Shown here one piece after another: positions 36,520 through 45,130 of a stretch of DNA of 62,619 nt. Origin of the DNA: Palsa-461 sp036844945 (GTDB lineage Bacteria; Actinomycetota; Acidimicrobiia; Acidimicrobiales; RAAP-2); contig DAIUEV010000016.1 in assembly GCA_036844945.1 (NCBI GenBank), positions 1-62,619 of the forward strand, given 5' to 3'. The notes under the pieces are model-generated. The model was not told the DNA's origin, did not search any database, and worked only from the letters and a program-made list of their open reading frames with translations. Positions within the stretch are counted from its first letter, which is position 1. Every line of letters starts with the position of its first letter. Made by a program: the position numbers and the translations under genes.

Positions 36520-37440
36520 TCATTTCGCCGACGCGATCGAGTCGACCTCGGCGACCTCGGCGGGGTTGAGCACCCACTCGCCGGCGGCCGCGTTCGCAGC
36601 GATCTGATCGGGTTTGGTGGCGCCGGCGATCACCGACGCGACGTAGGGCTTGGCCGCGAGCCACGCGATGGCGAGGTCGAGGACGCTGTGCCCGTGGTCG
36701 CCCGCCCACGCGGTGAGGGCATCGACGACGTCGAAGTTCTCGTCGGTCAGGCTGCCGGCGGCGCGATCCCCCCAGCGCTGCAGGCGGGTGCCCTCCGGTG
36801 GCGCCTCGCCGCGCCTGTACTTCCCGGTGAGCAGGCCGCTCGCCAGCGGGAAGTAAGGGAGATAGCCGATTCCGAGCGCCTCGCACTCGGGGATCGCCTC
36901 GTGCTCGTCGTCACGGTGCAGCAGGTTGTAGTGGTTCTGCACGCTCACGAACCTCGGCCCACCGTCCTGGACGGCGGCCTCCGCCTCCCGGAGCATCTCG
37001 GCGGTGAAGTTCGAGCAGCCGATCTCACGGACCTTGCCCTCCGCCACCAGCTCGCCGAGCGCGCCCAGCGTCTCGGCGATGGGCGTGTTCGGGTCGGGGC
37101 GGTGCAGCTGGTAGAGGTCGATGTGATCGGTGTCGAGCTTCTTGAGGCTGCGCTCGACCGCCTGCCTCACGTACTCGGCGCTGGCGCCGCCCTTCCCCTC
37201 GCCCATCGGGCTGCCGAACTTCGTCGCGAGGATCACCTGATCGCGACGCCCCTTCAGCGCCTGCCCGATCCGCTCCTCACTTGCGAGGTAGCTGTCGGCG
37301 GTGTCGAAGAAGGTGACCCCGGATTCGATGGCTCGGTCAACCACGGGCCCGACCGCGTCGGGTTCCATGCCGAAGCCGAAGTTGTTGGTGCCGAGCCCGA
37401 CGACCGTGACGTCGAGGCTCCCAATCTTCTTTGTCCTCAT
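36520..37440 (-). CDS. Aldo/keto reductase
   Basis: The 306-residue NADPH-dependent TIM-barrel enzyme begins KKIGSLDVTVVGLGTNNFGF and has FDTADSYLASEERIG with the catalytic Asp/Tyr, VILATKFGSPM with the Lys, and IDLYQLHRPDP with the His. SVIAGATKPDQIAANAAA near the end is the cofactor-phosphate site. It resembles the YajO/Tas group of oxidoreductases. The start is at ATG 37440; the frame stays open upstream but that stretch has no conserved content. Confidence 0.92.
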   Translation of the reverse strand: MRTKKIGSLDVTVVGLGTNNFGFGMEPDAVGPVVDRAIESGVTFFDTADSYLASEERIGQALKGRRDQVILATKFGSPMGEGKGGASAEYVRQAVERSLKKLDTDHIDLYQLHRPDPNTPIAETLGALGELVAEGKVREIGCSNFTAEMLREAEAAVQDGGPRFVSVQNHYNLLHRDDEHEAIPECEALGIGYLPYFPLASGLLTGKYRRGEAPPEGTRLQRWGDRAAGSLTDENFDVVDALTAWAGDHGHSVLDLAIAWLAAKPYVASVIAGATKPDQIAANAAAGEWVLNPAEVAEVDSIASAK

Positions 37441-37950
37441 GCTCCCGTGTCTATCAGCTGGCCGTCTCGGGGTTCCCCTCACGATCGGGGACACGGCCTC
37501 GACCGTGACGAGCGGCGGCCGGGCGAGGCCAGCCCGACCGGAACGCGGTTGGAAAGGCGCCGCTCGATCTCCGACTCGCTCGCCAGACCCGCGGTGATCG
37601 TCTTGTCGCCCACCATGGCGATGAAGGCGAGCTCGAGGTCGACGGCCGCCGGGTACCCCAACCGGACGAGCGCCTCGGCGCGGACCTCGACCAACCCGGC
37701 GTCGCACCCCCTCGCCCGACCCCTGCCCGGCCAAGGTGGTCGAACGTCCAGGGTCGAACATCGCGGCGAGGGCGGCCAGGCGCGGTCGGCCGGGTCGGTC
37801 CGGTTGGCCGGGAGGCACTCCCCCTCGGCCACGGCCCTGCGCCATCGGAGGCTGGCCCGCCCGCTCCCGAGGGCCTTCACAGGCGGCGCACAGCGGGCGC
37901 ACATCTCCTTGGGAGCCGTGGGTGGCAACCTGAGTGGCGGGAGGACCGCA
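37441..37950. other. Intergenic region upstream of the two-component system
   Basis: These 510 bases separate the divergent aldo/keto reductase and response regulator genes. I see no convincing gene. A minus-strand frame reads VRAEALVRLGYPAAVDLELA, which looks protein-like and may be a gene remnant, but I could not assign it. The OmpR-type repeats at 37876-37904 and GGGAGGA at 37939-37945 are the only clear signals. Confidence 0.4.
37876..37904 (+). promoter_or_regulatory. Direct-repeat site of OmpR/PhoP type, upstream of the response regulator
   Basis: Three 7-mers are spaced by exactly 11 bp: TTCACAG (37876), CGCACAG (37887) and CGCACAT (37898). This is the layout bound head-to-tail by OmpR/PhoB-class regulators. 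It lies 46 bp before the regulator ATG, and a near-identical site occurs at 40280. Autoregulation is inferred. Confidence 0.65.
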
Positions 37951-38655
37951 ATGACCTTCACCCCACGCAAGCAGCGCATCCTCGTCGTGGATGACGAACC
38001 GTCGATCGTCGACTCGGTGGCGACGTCTCTCCGTTACGAGGGGTTCGACGTCGAGCAGGCCACCAACGGCCGGCTCGCCCTCGAGGCCGCCCAGGAACGG
38101 ACGCCCGACCTGATCGTGCTGGACGTCATGCTGCCCGACCTCGACGGCCTCGAGGTCACCCGGCGCCTGCGCCACGCCGGGCTCCGGGTGCCGGTGCTGT
38201 TTCTCACCGCTCGCGACGCGCTGGAGGACAAGGTCGCCGGACTCACCGTCGGAGGCGACGACTACGTCACGAAACCCTTCGCGCTGGTCGAGCTGATCGC
38301 TCGCGTGCACGCCATCCTCCGCCGGGCCGGCGCGGAGCCCGAGGCCGAGGGGATCCTCCGGTTCGCCGACCTCGAGCTCGACGAGAACTCCCACGAGGTG
38401 ACGCGGGCCGGGCACCCGATCCGCCTGACCGCCACCGAGTTCAACCTCCTGCGCTACTTCCTCTTGAATCCGAAGCGGGTTCTCTCGAAGGCCCAGATCC
38501 TCGACCATGTCTGGCACTACGACTTCGGCGGCGACGGCAATGTCGTCGAGACCTACGTGAGCTACCTGCGCAAGAAGACGAACCGCTACGGTCCGCCGCT
38601 GATCCACACCATCCGGCTCGTCGGGTACTCGCTGCGCGAGCACGACGGCGGATGA
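37951..38655 (+). CDS. Two-component response regulator, OmpR family
   Basis: The 234-residue protein has a receiver domain (DDEPSIVD acidic pocket, phospho-acceptor Asp58 in IVLDVMLPDLDG, Lys108 in YVTKPF) and a winged-helix DNA-binding domain (LTATEFNLLRYFLLNPKRVL, VVETYVSYLRKK, IRLVGYSLR). It resembles actinobacterial MprA/TcrA-type regulators. GGGAGGA precedes ATG 37951. The sensor kinase follows 5 bp later. The direct repeats upstream suggest that it regulates itself and the glycosyltransferase genes downstream. Confidence 0.95.
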   Translation: MTFTPRKQRILVVDDEPSIVDSVATSLRYEGFDVEQATNGRLALEAAQERTPDLIVLDVMLPDLDGLEVTRRLRHAGLRVPVLFLTARDALEDKVAGLTVGGDDYVTKPFALVELIARVHAILRRAGAEPEAEGILRFADLELDENSHEVTRAGHPIRLTATEFNLLRYFLLNPKRVLSKAQILDHVWHYDFGGDGNVVETYVSYLRKKTNRYGPPLIHTIRLVGYSLREHDGG

Positions 38656-38660
38656 CCTAG

Positions 38661-40223
38661 GTGTCCCTGCGGGCCCGCCTCCTGCTCGCGCTGGGGGCGG
38701 TGGCGATCACGGCGCTGGCGGTGGCCGACGTGGCGATCTACTCGTCGCTGCACGCGTCACTCTTCAACCAGGTCGAGCAGTCCCTCAGCCAGCAGGCGAA
38801 CCAACTGCTCTCGGCGGGCCCGCCCCAAGGGCAGGGGTTCGGTCCCGGTGGCCCGTTCGGCGGGGACCGCAACCTGTTCAACCCCAACGCCTGCCCCGGG
38901 TCGACCTCGAGGGGTGGCCCCCTCATCCAGAGCCCCTTCCTGGCCCACGTGGCGATCGGCTCGCCGGTGTCGTCGGACGAGTGCCCGGCGATGGTCGGGG
39001 GCCACAGCTACCTGCCGAAGCTGCCGAAGACCTTCAGCGGGTTCACACCGAGCGCGGGCGGCACCGAGGTCACCTACCTGACGGTCCCCTCGGCCGGGAA
39101 GGGCGGCCCCGACTTCGAGGTGCGGGTCGTCAAATTGCCGAACGAGACCGAGCTCCTCGTGGGCACGCCCATCACGGACACCGAGAACACCCTGCACCAC
39201 CTGTTCTGGATCGAGCTCGGCGTGACCCTGGTCGCCGTGCTGGCCGCGCTGGCGGCGGGCTGGTGGCTGGTGCGGCTCGGGCTCCGGCCGCTGACCGCCG
39301 TCGAGCGGACGGCCGAGGACATCGCCGCCGGCGACCTGCAACAGCGGGTGCCGCACGAGGACGACCGCACCGAGGTCGGCCGGCTCGCCAAGGCGCTCAA
39401 CGTCATGCTGGGTCGGATCGAGTCGGCCTTCGCCGCCCGGGTCGCCTCGGAGGAACGGCTCCGGGCCTCGGACCGACTCCTCCGCCAGTTCGTCGGCGAT
39501 GCCTCCCACGAGCTTCGGACCCCGATCGCGGCGGTCTCGGCCTATGCCGAGCTGTTCGAACGGGGCGCCGCAGGCAACGAGGCGGATCTCGCCCGAGTGA
39601 TGGCGGGGATCCGTTCCGAGACGGCCCGCATGGAGCGACTGGTCGCCGACCTCTTGACCCTCGCCCGGCTCGACGAGGGCCAGCCCATGGAGCACACCGC
39701 GGTGGAGCTCGTCACGCTGTGCGCCGAGGCGGTCCAGACGGCGCGCACGGTGGCCCCGGAGTGGCCGATCGCCCTCGAGGCGTCCCGCCCAGTCGAGGTG
39801 TCGGGCGACCCCCACCGGCTCCGCCAGGTGGTGGACAATCTGCTCTCCAATGTCCGCTCCCACACCCAGCCGGGGACTCCGGCCCGGGTGGTGGTCGACA
39901 TCGAGGGGGACGAGGCGGTGGTCGTGGTGTCCGACCAGGGTCCCGGGCTCCCCGCCGAGCAGGCGTCGCGAGTGTTCGAGCGGTTCTTCCGGTCCGACCC
40001 CTCGAGGTCCCGGGCCCACGGCGGGGCCGGGCTCGGCCTCTCGATCGTCGAGGGCATCGTCGAGGCCCACCACGGATCCGTCTCGGCTTCGAGCGCACCG
40101 GGGGCCGGGATGACCATCACCCTGCGCCTGCCCGTGCTCTTCGACGAAACGAGCGAGCCGGGGGAAGCCGGCCCCGACGACGGAGCCGAGCCGGCGCCCG
40201 ACGGCGCGGCGCTGCCGACGTGA
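38661..40223 (+). CDS. Two-component sensor histidine kinase
   Basis: The 520-residue kinase has transmembrane helices at about residues 5-27 and 180-205, enclosing a roughly 150-residue extracytoplasmic sensor that contains a Gly/Pro-rich stretch and two cysteines (78 and 108) that could form a disulfide. A HAMP segment leads to the H-box FVGDASHELRTPIAAV (His283), N-box VVDNLLSNV, and G-boxes DQGPGLP and GGAGLGLSI. The C-terminal tail is acidic and Pro-rich. GTG 38661 lies 5 bp after the regulator stop. The signal is unknown; its regulon appears to include envelope glycosyltransferases. Confidence 0.95.
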   Translation: MSLRARLLLALGAVAITALAVADVAIYSSLHASLFNQVEQSLSQQANQLLSAGPPQGQGFGPGGPFGGDRNLFNPNACPGSTSRGGPLIQSPFLAHVAIGSPVSSDECPAMVGGHSYLPKLPKTFSGFTPSAGGTEVTYLTVPSAGKGGPDFEVRVVKLPNETELLVGTPITDTENTLHHLFWIELGVTLVAVLAALAAGWWLVRLGLRPLTAVERTAEDIAAGDLQQRVPHEDDRTEVGRLAKALNVMLGRIESAFAARVASEERLRASDRLLRQFVGDASHELRTPIAAVSAYAELFERGAAGNEADLARVMAGIRSETARMERLVADLLTLARLDEGQPMEHTAVELVTLCAEAVQTARTVAPEWPIALEASRPVEVSGDPHRLRQVVDNLLSNVRSHTQPGTPARVVVDIEGDEAVVVVSDQGPGLPAEQASRVFERFFRSDPSRSRAHGGAGLGLSIVEGIVEAHHGSVSASSAPGAGMTITLRLPVLFDETSEPGEAGPDDGAEPAPDGAALPT

Positions 40224-40279
40224 CCCGCTCCCGAGCCGGCCGCCGGCTCCTCCAGTCCGCCCGGCGCGCCGGGTCGCGA

Positions 40280-40308
40280 TTCACAGACGGCGCACAGCTG
40301 GCCCCGAG
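40280..40308 (+). promoter_or_regulatory. Second copy of the OmpR-type direct repeats, before the GT2 gene
   Basis: TTCACAG (40280) and CGCACAG (40291) are spaced 11 bp apart, with a weaker CCCCGAG at 40302. The first 19 bases match the 37876 site at 18 positions (TTCACAGNCGGCGCACAGC). It lies in the 110-bp space between the histidine kinase and glycosyltransferase genes, about 50 bp before ATG 40334, so it could drive a separate regulated transcript. Confidence 0.65.
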
Positions 40309-40333
40309 CCACGCCGAAGACGGGTCCCCCACG

Positions 40334-41581
40334 ATGGGGGCCATGAGCGTCATCGAGCTGAGCAGGCCGTCGGGACTCGTCGACCACGAGGTGCCCGACG
40401 TGGACATCGTGGTGCCCGTCTACAACGAGGTGGCCCAGATCGAGTCGAGCGTCAGGGCGCTGTACGACTTCGTGAACCGGGAGTTCCCCCTGACTGCGCG
40501 GATCACCATCGCCGACAACGCGAGCACCGACGGCACCTGGGACCGGGCCGTGGCGCTGGCCAACTCGCTCGTCGGGGTCCGCGCGCTGCACCTCGACCAG
40601 AAGGGCCGTGGCCGGGCCCTGCGCGCCGCCTGGAGCGCAAGCGACGCCGCCGTCGTCGCCTATCTCGACGTCGATCTGTCGACCGGGCTGGACGCGCTGC
40701 TCCCGCTCGTCGCGCCGCTCGTCTCGGGCCACAGCGACGTCGCCATCGGGACCCGGCTCGCCCCCGGGTCCCGGGTGGTCCGCGGGCCGGTTCGCGAGCT
40801 CATCTCGCGGGGCTACAACTCGCTCCTCCACCTGACCCTGCGCGGCCGTTTCAGCGATGCCCAGTGCGGCTTCAAGGCGCTCCGACGCGACGTGGCCCTC
40901 CGGCTGCTGCCCCTCGTGAGGGACGAGGAGTGGTTCTTCGACACCGAGCTCCTGGTGCTCGCCCAGCGCGTGGGCCTCCGGATCCACGAGGTCCCGGTCG
41001 ACTGGGTCGACGACCCAGACTCGCGTGTCGATCTCGCCCGGACGATCCGCGACGACCTGCGGGGGGTCTGGCGCATGCTGCGCCATCGCGACACCGGCAC
41101 GGGCGCCCCCGGGAACCCCCAGGACGAGGCCACCTCGGCCGAGCTGTTGCGTTTCGCCGGGGTGGGCATCTTCAGCACGCTCGCCTACATCGCCGCGTTC
41201 GCCCTCTTGTGGCCGCTCGTCGGCGGGTATGCCGCCAACGCGCTGTCGGTGCTCGGGTGCGGACTGGCGAATGCCGCGGTGCACCGGCGGCTGGCGCGAC
41301 GGGGCGGTGGGCCGGGGCCGGCCCGCCGGGCCATGCAGACCTCGGCCCTGCTCGGGGTGAGCCTGGCGGTTACCACCGCGGCCCTGGCGATCGCGCTGTC
41401 CGCGGCCCCCCGGTCGCTGCCGATCGCCCTGGCCGCGGTCACGGCGGCCAACGCGCTCGCCGCCCTCGTCCGGTTCTGGCTGCTGCGGACCTGGGTCTTC
41501 CGGCCCCGCTTCCGGTCGGCGGGCCCTCTCCCGGCATCGGCCGACCCGTCCGTGTCCCACGAACTGCCCCGAGGAGCCTGA
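40334..41581 (+). CDS. GT2 family glycosyltransferase with C-terminal GtrA-like membrane domain
   Basis: The roughly 415-residue protein has an N-terminal GT-A domain (DIVVPVYNEVAQIESSV, ITIADNASTDGTWD, AYLDVDLSTGLDALLPL with the metal-binding Asp residues, and FSDAQCGFKALRRDVA), like dolichol/polyprenol-phosphate mannose synthases. From about residue 265, four predicted helices (LRFAGVGIFSTLAYIAAFAL onwards) match the GtrA-like flippase domain. It likely makes a polyprenyl-phosphate sugar on the cytoplasmic side and may help flip it. ATG 40343 is an alternative start. The next gene, a GT39 enzyme, would use such a donor outside. Confidence 0.9.
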   Translation: MGAMSVIELSRPSGLVDHEVPDVDIVVPVYNEVAQIESSVRALYDFVNREFPLTARITIADNASTDGTWDRAVALANSLVGVRALHLDQKGRGRALRAAWSASDAAVVAYLDVDLSTGLDALLPLVAPLVSGHSDVAIGTRLAPGSRVVRGPVRELISRGYNSLLHLTLRGRFSDAQCGFKALRRDVALRLLPLVRDEEWFFDTELLVLAQRVGLRIHEVPVDWVDDPDSRVDLARTIRDDLRGVWRMLRHRDTGTGAPGNPQDEATSAELLRFAGVGIFSTLAYIAAFALLWPLVGGYAANALSVLGCGLANAAVHRRLARRGGGPGPARRAMQTSALLGVSLAVTTAALAIALSAAPRSLPIALAAVTAANALAALVRFWLLRTWVFRPRFRSAGPLPASADPSVSHELPRGA

Positions 41582-41586
41582 CCCCG

Positions 41587-43928
41587 ATGACCATCGCCCC
41601 GCCCTTCGAGCCCCTTACCTCCGAGGTCCCGGTCGCGGATCCGGCGCCCACCGGCGGCTCCGGTCCGGTGCAGAGGAGCTGGCCGGCCCGGCTCGTACGC
41701 GGCCGGCCCGAAGATCCGTCCTGGGCCCGGCCGGCGCTGCTGGCGCTGCTCGTCGTCACCGGTGGCCTCTACCTCTGGGACCTCGGAGCCCAGGGATGGG
41801 CGAACGCCTTCTACTCCGCCGCGGTCCAGGCCGGCACCAAGTCGTGGAAGGCGTTCTTCTTCGGCTCGTTCGACTCGTCGAACTTCATCACGGTCGACAA
41901 GCCGCCGGCGTCGCTGTGGGTGATGGAGCTCTCCGCCAGGATGTTCGGGCTCAACTCCTGGAGCATCCTCGTGCCCCAGGCCCTGGAGGGCGTGGCCGCG
42001 GTCGGGATCCTCTATGCGACGGTCAAGCGGTGGTTCTCACCGGCGGCCGGTCTCATCGCGGGGGCGGCGCTGGCGCTCACGCCGGTGGCGGCGCTCATGT
42101 TCCGCTACAACAACCCCGACGCGCTCCTGACCCTGCTGCTCGTGGTGGCCGCCTACGGCACCGTCCGCGCCGTCGAGGCCGGGAGGACCCGGTGGCTGAT
42201 GCTCGCCGGCGCGTGCGTGGGGCTCGGGTTCATCACCAAGATGCTGCAGGCCCTCGTGATCGTCCCGGTCATCGGGCTCGTCTACCTGTGGGCCGGGCCG
42301 CCCAAGCTCGGGCGCCGGATCCTCCAGCTCCTCGCCGGCGCCGCCGCGATGGCGGTGGCGGGCGGCTGGTGGGTGGCGGCCGTGATGCTCACCCCGGCCG
42401 CCGACCGGCCCTACATCGGCGGCTCCCAGAACAACAGCCTGTTCAACGTGATCTTCGGCTACAACGGCTTCGGCCGGCTGACCGGCAACGAGAGCGGCAG
42501 CGTCGGGGGCGGCCGCGCCGGGTCGTCGGCCTGGGGTCCGACCGGCTGGACCCGCATGTTCAACTCGATGTTCGGCACCCAGACCGCCTGGCTCCTCCCG
42601 GCCGCGCTGGTGGTCCTCGGCGCCGTCCTCGTTCTCACCTTCCGGGCGCCGCGGCGCGACCGCACCCGGGCGGCGTTCGTCCTCTGGGGCGGCTGGATGC
42701 TCGTGACCGCGGCGGTGTTCAGCTTCGCCCAGGGGATCATCCACCCCTACTACACGGTCGCCCTGGCCCCGGCGATCGGCGCGCTGGTCGGGATGGGCGC
42801 GGTCGAGCTGTGGCGGCGCCGGGCGAGCTGGTTCGCCCGTGGGGCGCTGGCCGCGGCCCTCGGCCTCACCGCGTGGTGGGCCGACGCCCTGCTCGACCGC
42901 ACGCCGTCGTGGAACCCGTGGCTGCGCGGGGTTGTGCTGACCGCCGGCATCGTGGCGGCCGTCGGGGTGCTGATCGTGCCGCTGCTCGGCCGCGGCGCGC
43001 GGCGCCTGCTCGCCGTCGTGGGCATCGGGGCGGCGTTGGCCGGCCCGCTCGCCTTCACGATCGATGTGGTGGCCACGCCCGCCTCGGGCGCCATCCCGAC
43101 CGCCGGGCCCAGTGCGCCGGCCGGTCTCGGGGCCTTCGCCGGTGGCCCCGGCGGGGGCTTCGGCCGCGGCGGAGCCCCGGGAGGCTTCGGCGGCTTCGGC
43201 CCCCGCGGCACCGGCCCGTTCACCCCGCCGGGCGGTCTCGGGGCCGCCCCCCCGTTCGGCCGAGGCTTCGGGGGCGGCGTCCCCGGGCAGTTCGGCTCCC
43301 GCGGTCCGGGCGGGTTCTCCGGGTCGCGGCCGGGCGGAGCCGGCGGGGGCGCGGGCGGTCTGCTCAACGCCTCCACCCCGGGCAGCGCGCTCGTGAAGCT
43401 CCTCCAGGCCGACGNNNNNNNNNNNNNNNNNNNNNNNNNNNNNNNNNNNNNNNNNNNNNNNNNNNNNNNNNNNNNNNNNNNNNNNNNNNNNNNNNNNNNN
43501 NNNNNNNNNNNNNNCTGCTCAACGCCTCCACCCCGGGCAGCGCGCTCGTGAAGCTCCTCCAGGCCGACGCCGGCCACTACCGCTGGGTCGCCGCGGCCGT
43601 GGGCGCCAACACCGCCGCCGGCTACCAGCTCGGCTCCGGTGACGCGGTCATGGCGATCGGCGGGTTCAACGGCACCGACCCGGACCCGAGCCTCGCCACC
43701 TTCGAGCGGTTGGTGGCCGACGGCCAGGTCCACTACTTCATCGCCGGCGGCGGCTTCGGCGGCGGCCTGGCCTCACTCGGTGGCCGGCTCGGCGCCGGCG
43801 TCGGCGCGGCGGGCGGGGGACCGAAGGAGTCGGCCGACTCGGCCGCCATCACCAGTTGGGTCGAGTCGCACTTCAGTGCGAAGACCGTCGATGGGGTGAC
43901 CCTCTACGACCTGAGCGCGAAGGTCTGA
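41587..43928 (+). CDS. GT39-type (ArnT/PMT-like) membrane glycosyltransferase, interrupted by an N gap
   Basis: The protein has about 11-12 membrane helices. The first external loop region GSFDSSNFITVDKPPASLW carries the acidic residues typical of ArnT/PMT enzymes, which transfer sugars from polyprenyl-phosphate donors outside the membrane. YNNPDALLTLLLVVAAYGT and IIHPYYTVALAPAIGALVG are further family landmarks. A long Gly/Pro/Phe-rich linker leads to a C-terminal soluble domain (TFERLVADGQVHYFIAGGG). The 100-N gap breaks the frame, but merging the identical 55-bp flanks gives one continuous 728-residue frame. It is coupled to the GT2 gene (5-bp gap), its likely donor maker. Confidence 0.88.
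43415..43514. other. 100-N scaffold gap flanked by an identical 55-bp sequence
   Basis: Bases 43360-43414 are repeated exactly at 43515-43569 on the other side of the gap. The gap is best explained as two contigs that actually overlap by 55 nt. Removing 155 bases (gap plus one copy) restores the reading frame of the GT39 gene. Confidence 0.85.
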
Positions 43929-43931
43929 GGG

Positions 43932-45101
43932 TCAGTCCCGGCCGAGCGCCTCGAGCCGCCGCAGCGCCTCGTCGAGCGTGGCCGTCGACTTGCAGAAGGC
44001 CCAACGGACGAGGGTGCGGGCGCGGTCGACGTCGTCGAAGAAGACGTGGGTGGGGATCGCCACCACCCCGCAGCGCTCCGGCGCCGCGAGGCAGAACGCG
44101 GTGGCGTCGGTCTCCCCGATCGAGGCGATGTCGGTCAGGGCGAAGTAGCCGCTCTCGGGCTCGAGCACCTCGAGGCCGACGGCGCGCAGCCCTCCGCAGA
44201 GCCGGTCGCGCCGGGCCCGCAGGTCGTTGCCGACCGCGGCGATCCGGGCGTCGGGCAGGGCCAGCCCGGCCGCCACCGCGTGCTGGAAGGGGGTGCCGCC
44301 GGCGTAGGTGAGGTACTGCTTGGCGGTCTGCACCGCGCCGAGCAGCGGCGGGCTCGCGCACACCCAGCCGATCTTCCAGCCGGTCACCGAGAAGGTCTTG
44401 CCGGCCGAGGAGATCGTGACCGTGCGGTCCCGCATGCCCTCGAAGCCGGCGAGGGGGAGGTGCTCGCCCTCGAAGACCAGGTGCTCGTAGACCTCGTCGG
44501 TGACCGCGAGCAGGTCGTGGGCCGTACAGAGCCGGGCGATGGCGGCGAGCTCGTCGCGCCCGAACACCCTGCCCGTCGGGTTGTGGGGGGAGTTCACGAC
44601 GACGAGCCGCGTCCTCGGGGTGACCGCGGCGGCGAGGTCGGCCTCGTCGAAGGTCCAGTCGGGCGGCCGCAGCGGCACCACCTTGTGGGTGGCGCCGGCC
44701 ATGGCCGCCACCGCCGGGTAGGCGTCGTAGTAGGGCTCGAACAGGAGCACCTCGTCGCCGACCTCGCACAGGGCGAGGACCGCGGCGGCCATGGCCTCGG
44801 TGGCCCCGGCGGTGACCAGCACCTCGCGGTCGGGGTCGAACTCGAGGCCGTAGAAGCGGCGCTGGTGCTCGGCGATGGCCCGCCGCAGCGGGGCGATGCC
44901 CCGCCCCGGCGGGTACTGGTTGTGGCCCTCGCCGATCGCCCGGCGGGCCGCCTCGAGCACCTCGGAGGGGCCGTCGTAGTCGGGGAACCCCTGGCCGAGG
45001 TTGATCGCGCCGGTCGACTCGGCGAGCGCCGACATGGCGGCGAAGATCGTCGTGCCGAGGCCCTGGAGCCGGGAGTTGAGGTAGGGGAGGCGGCCGGACA
45101 T
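43932..45101 (-). CDS. Pyridoxal-phosphate aminotransferase, class I/II
   Basis: The 389-residue protein has aminotransferase fold type I features: INLGQGFPDYDGPSEV, TAGATEAMAAAVL, LLFEPYYDAYPA, VNSPHNPTGRVF, TDEVYEHLVFEG, the PLP lysine in ISSAGKTFSVTGWKIGW, and the substrate Arg near the C-terminus. It is close to the methionine/kynurenine aminotransferase (YbdL) and DapC-like group. The start is at ATG 45101; the open frame extends further but without conservation. It is convergent with the GT39 gene (3-bp gap). The in vivo substrate is uncertain. Confidence 0.92.
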   Translation of the reverse strand: MSGRLPYLNSRLQGLGTTIFAAMSALAESTGAINLGQGFPDYDGPSEVLEAARRAIGEGHNQYPPGRGIAPLRRAIAEHQRRFYGLEFDPDREVLVTAGATEAMAAAVLALCEVGDEVLLFEPYYDAYPAVAAMAGATHKVVPLRPPDWTFDEADLAAAVTPRTRLVVVNSPHNPTGRVFGRDELAAIARLCTAHDLLAVTDEVYEHLVFEGEHLPLAGFEGMRDRTVTISSAGKTFSVTGWKIGWVCASPPLLGAVQTAKQYLTYAGGTPFQHAVAAGLALPDARIAAVGNDLRARRDRLCGGLRAVGLEVLEPESGYFALTDIASIGETDATAFCLAAPERCGVVAIPTHVFFDDVDRARTLVRWAFCKSTATLDEALRRLEALGRD

Positions 45102-45130
45102 CCGACCATCCTGGCCCAGGGTGGTCCCCC

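Noticed and set aside
37479..37979. Minus-strand frame of 166 codons before the response regulator gene.
   Set aside because: A short stretch looks protein-like, but there is no start signal, family match or consistent codon use. It is noted as a possible remnant only.
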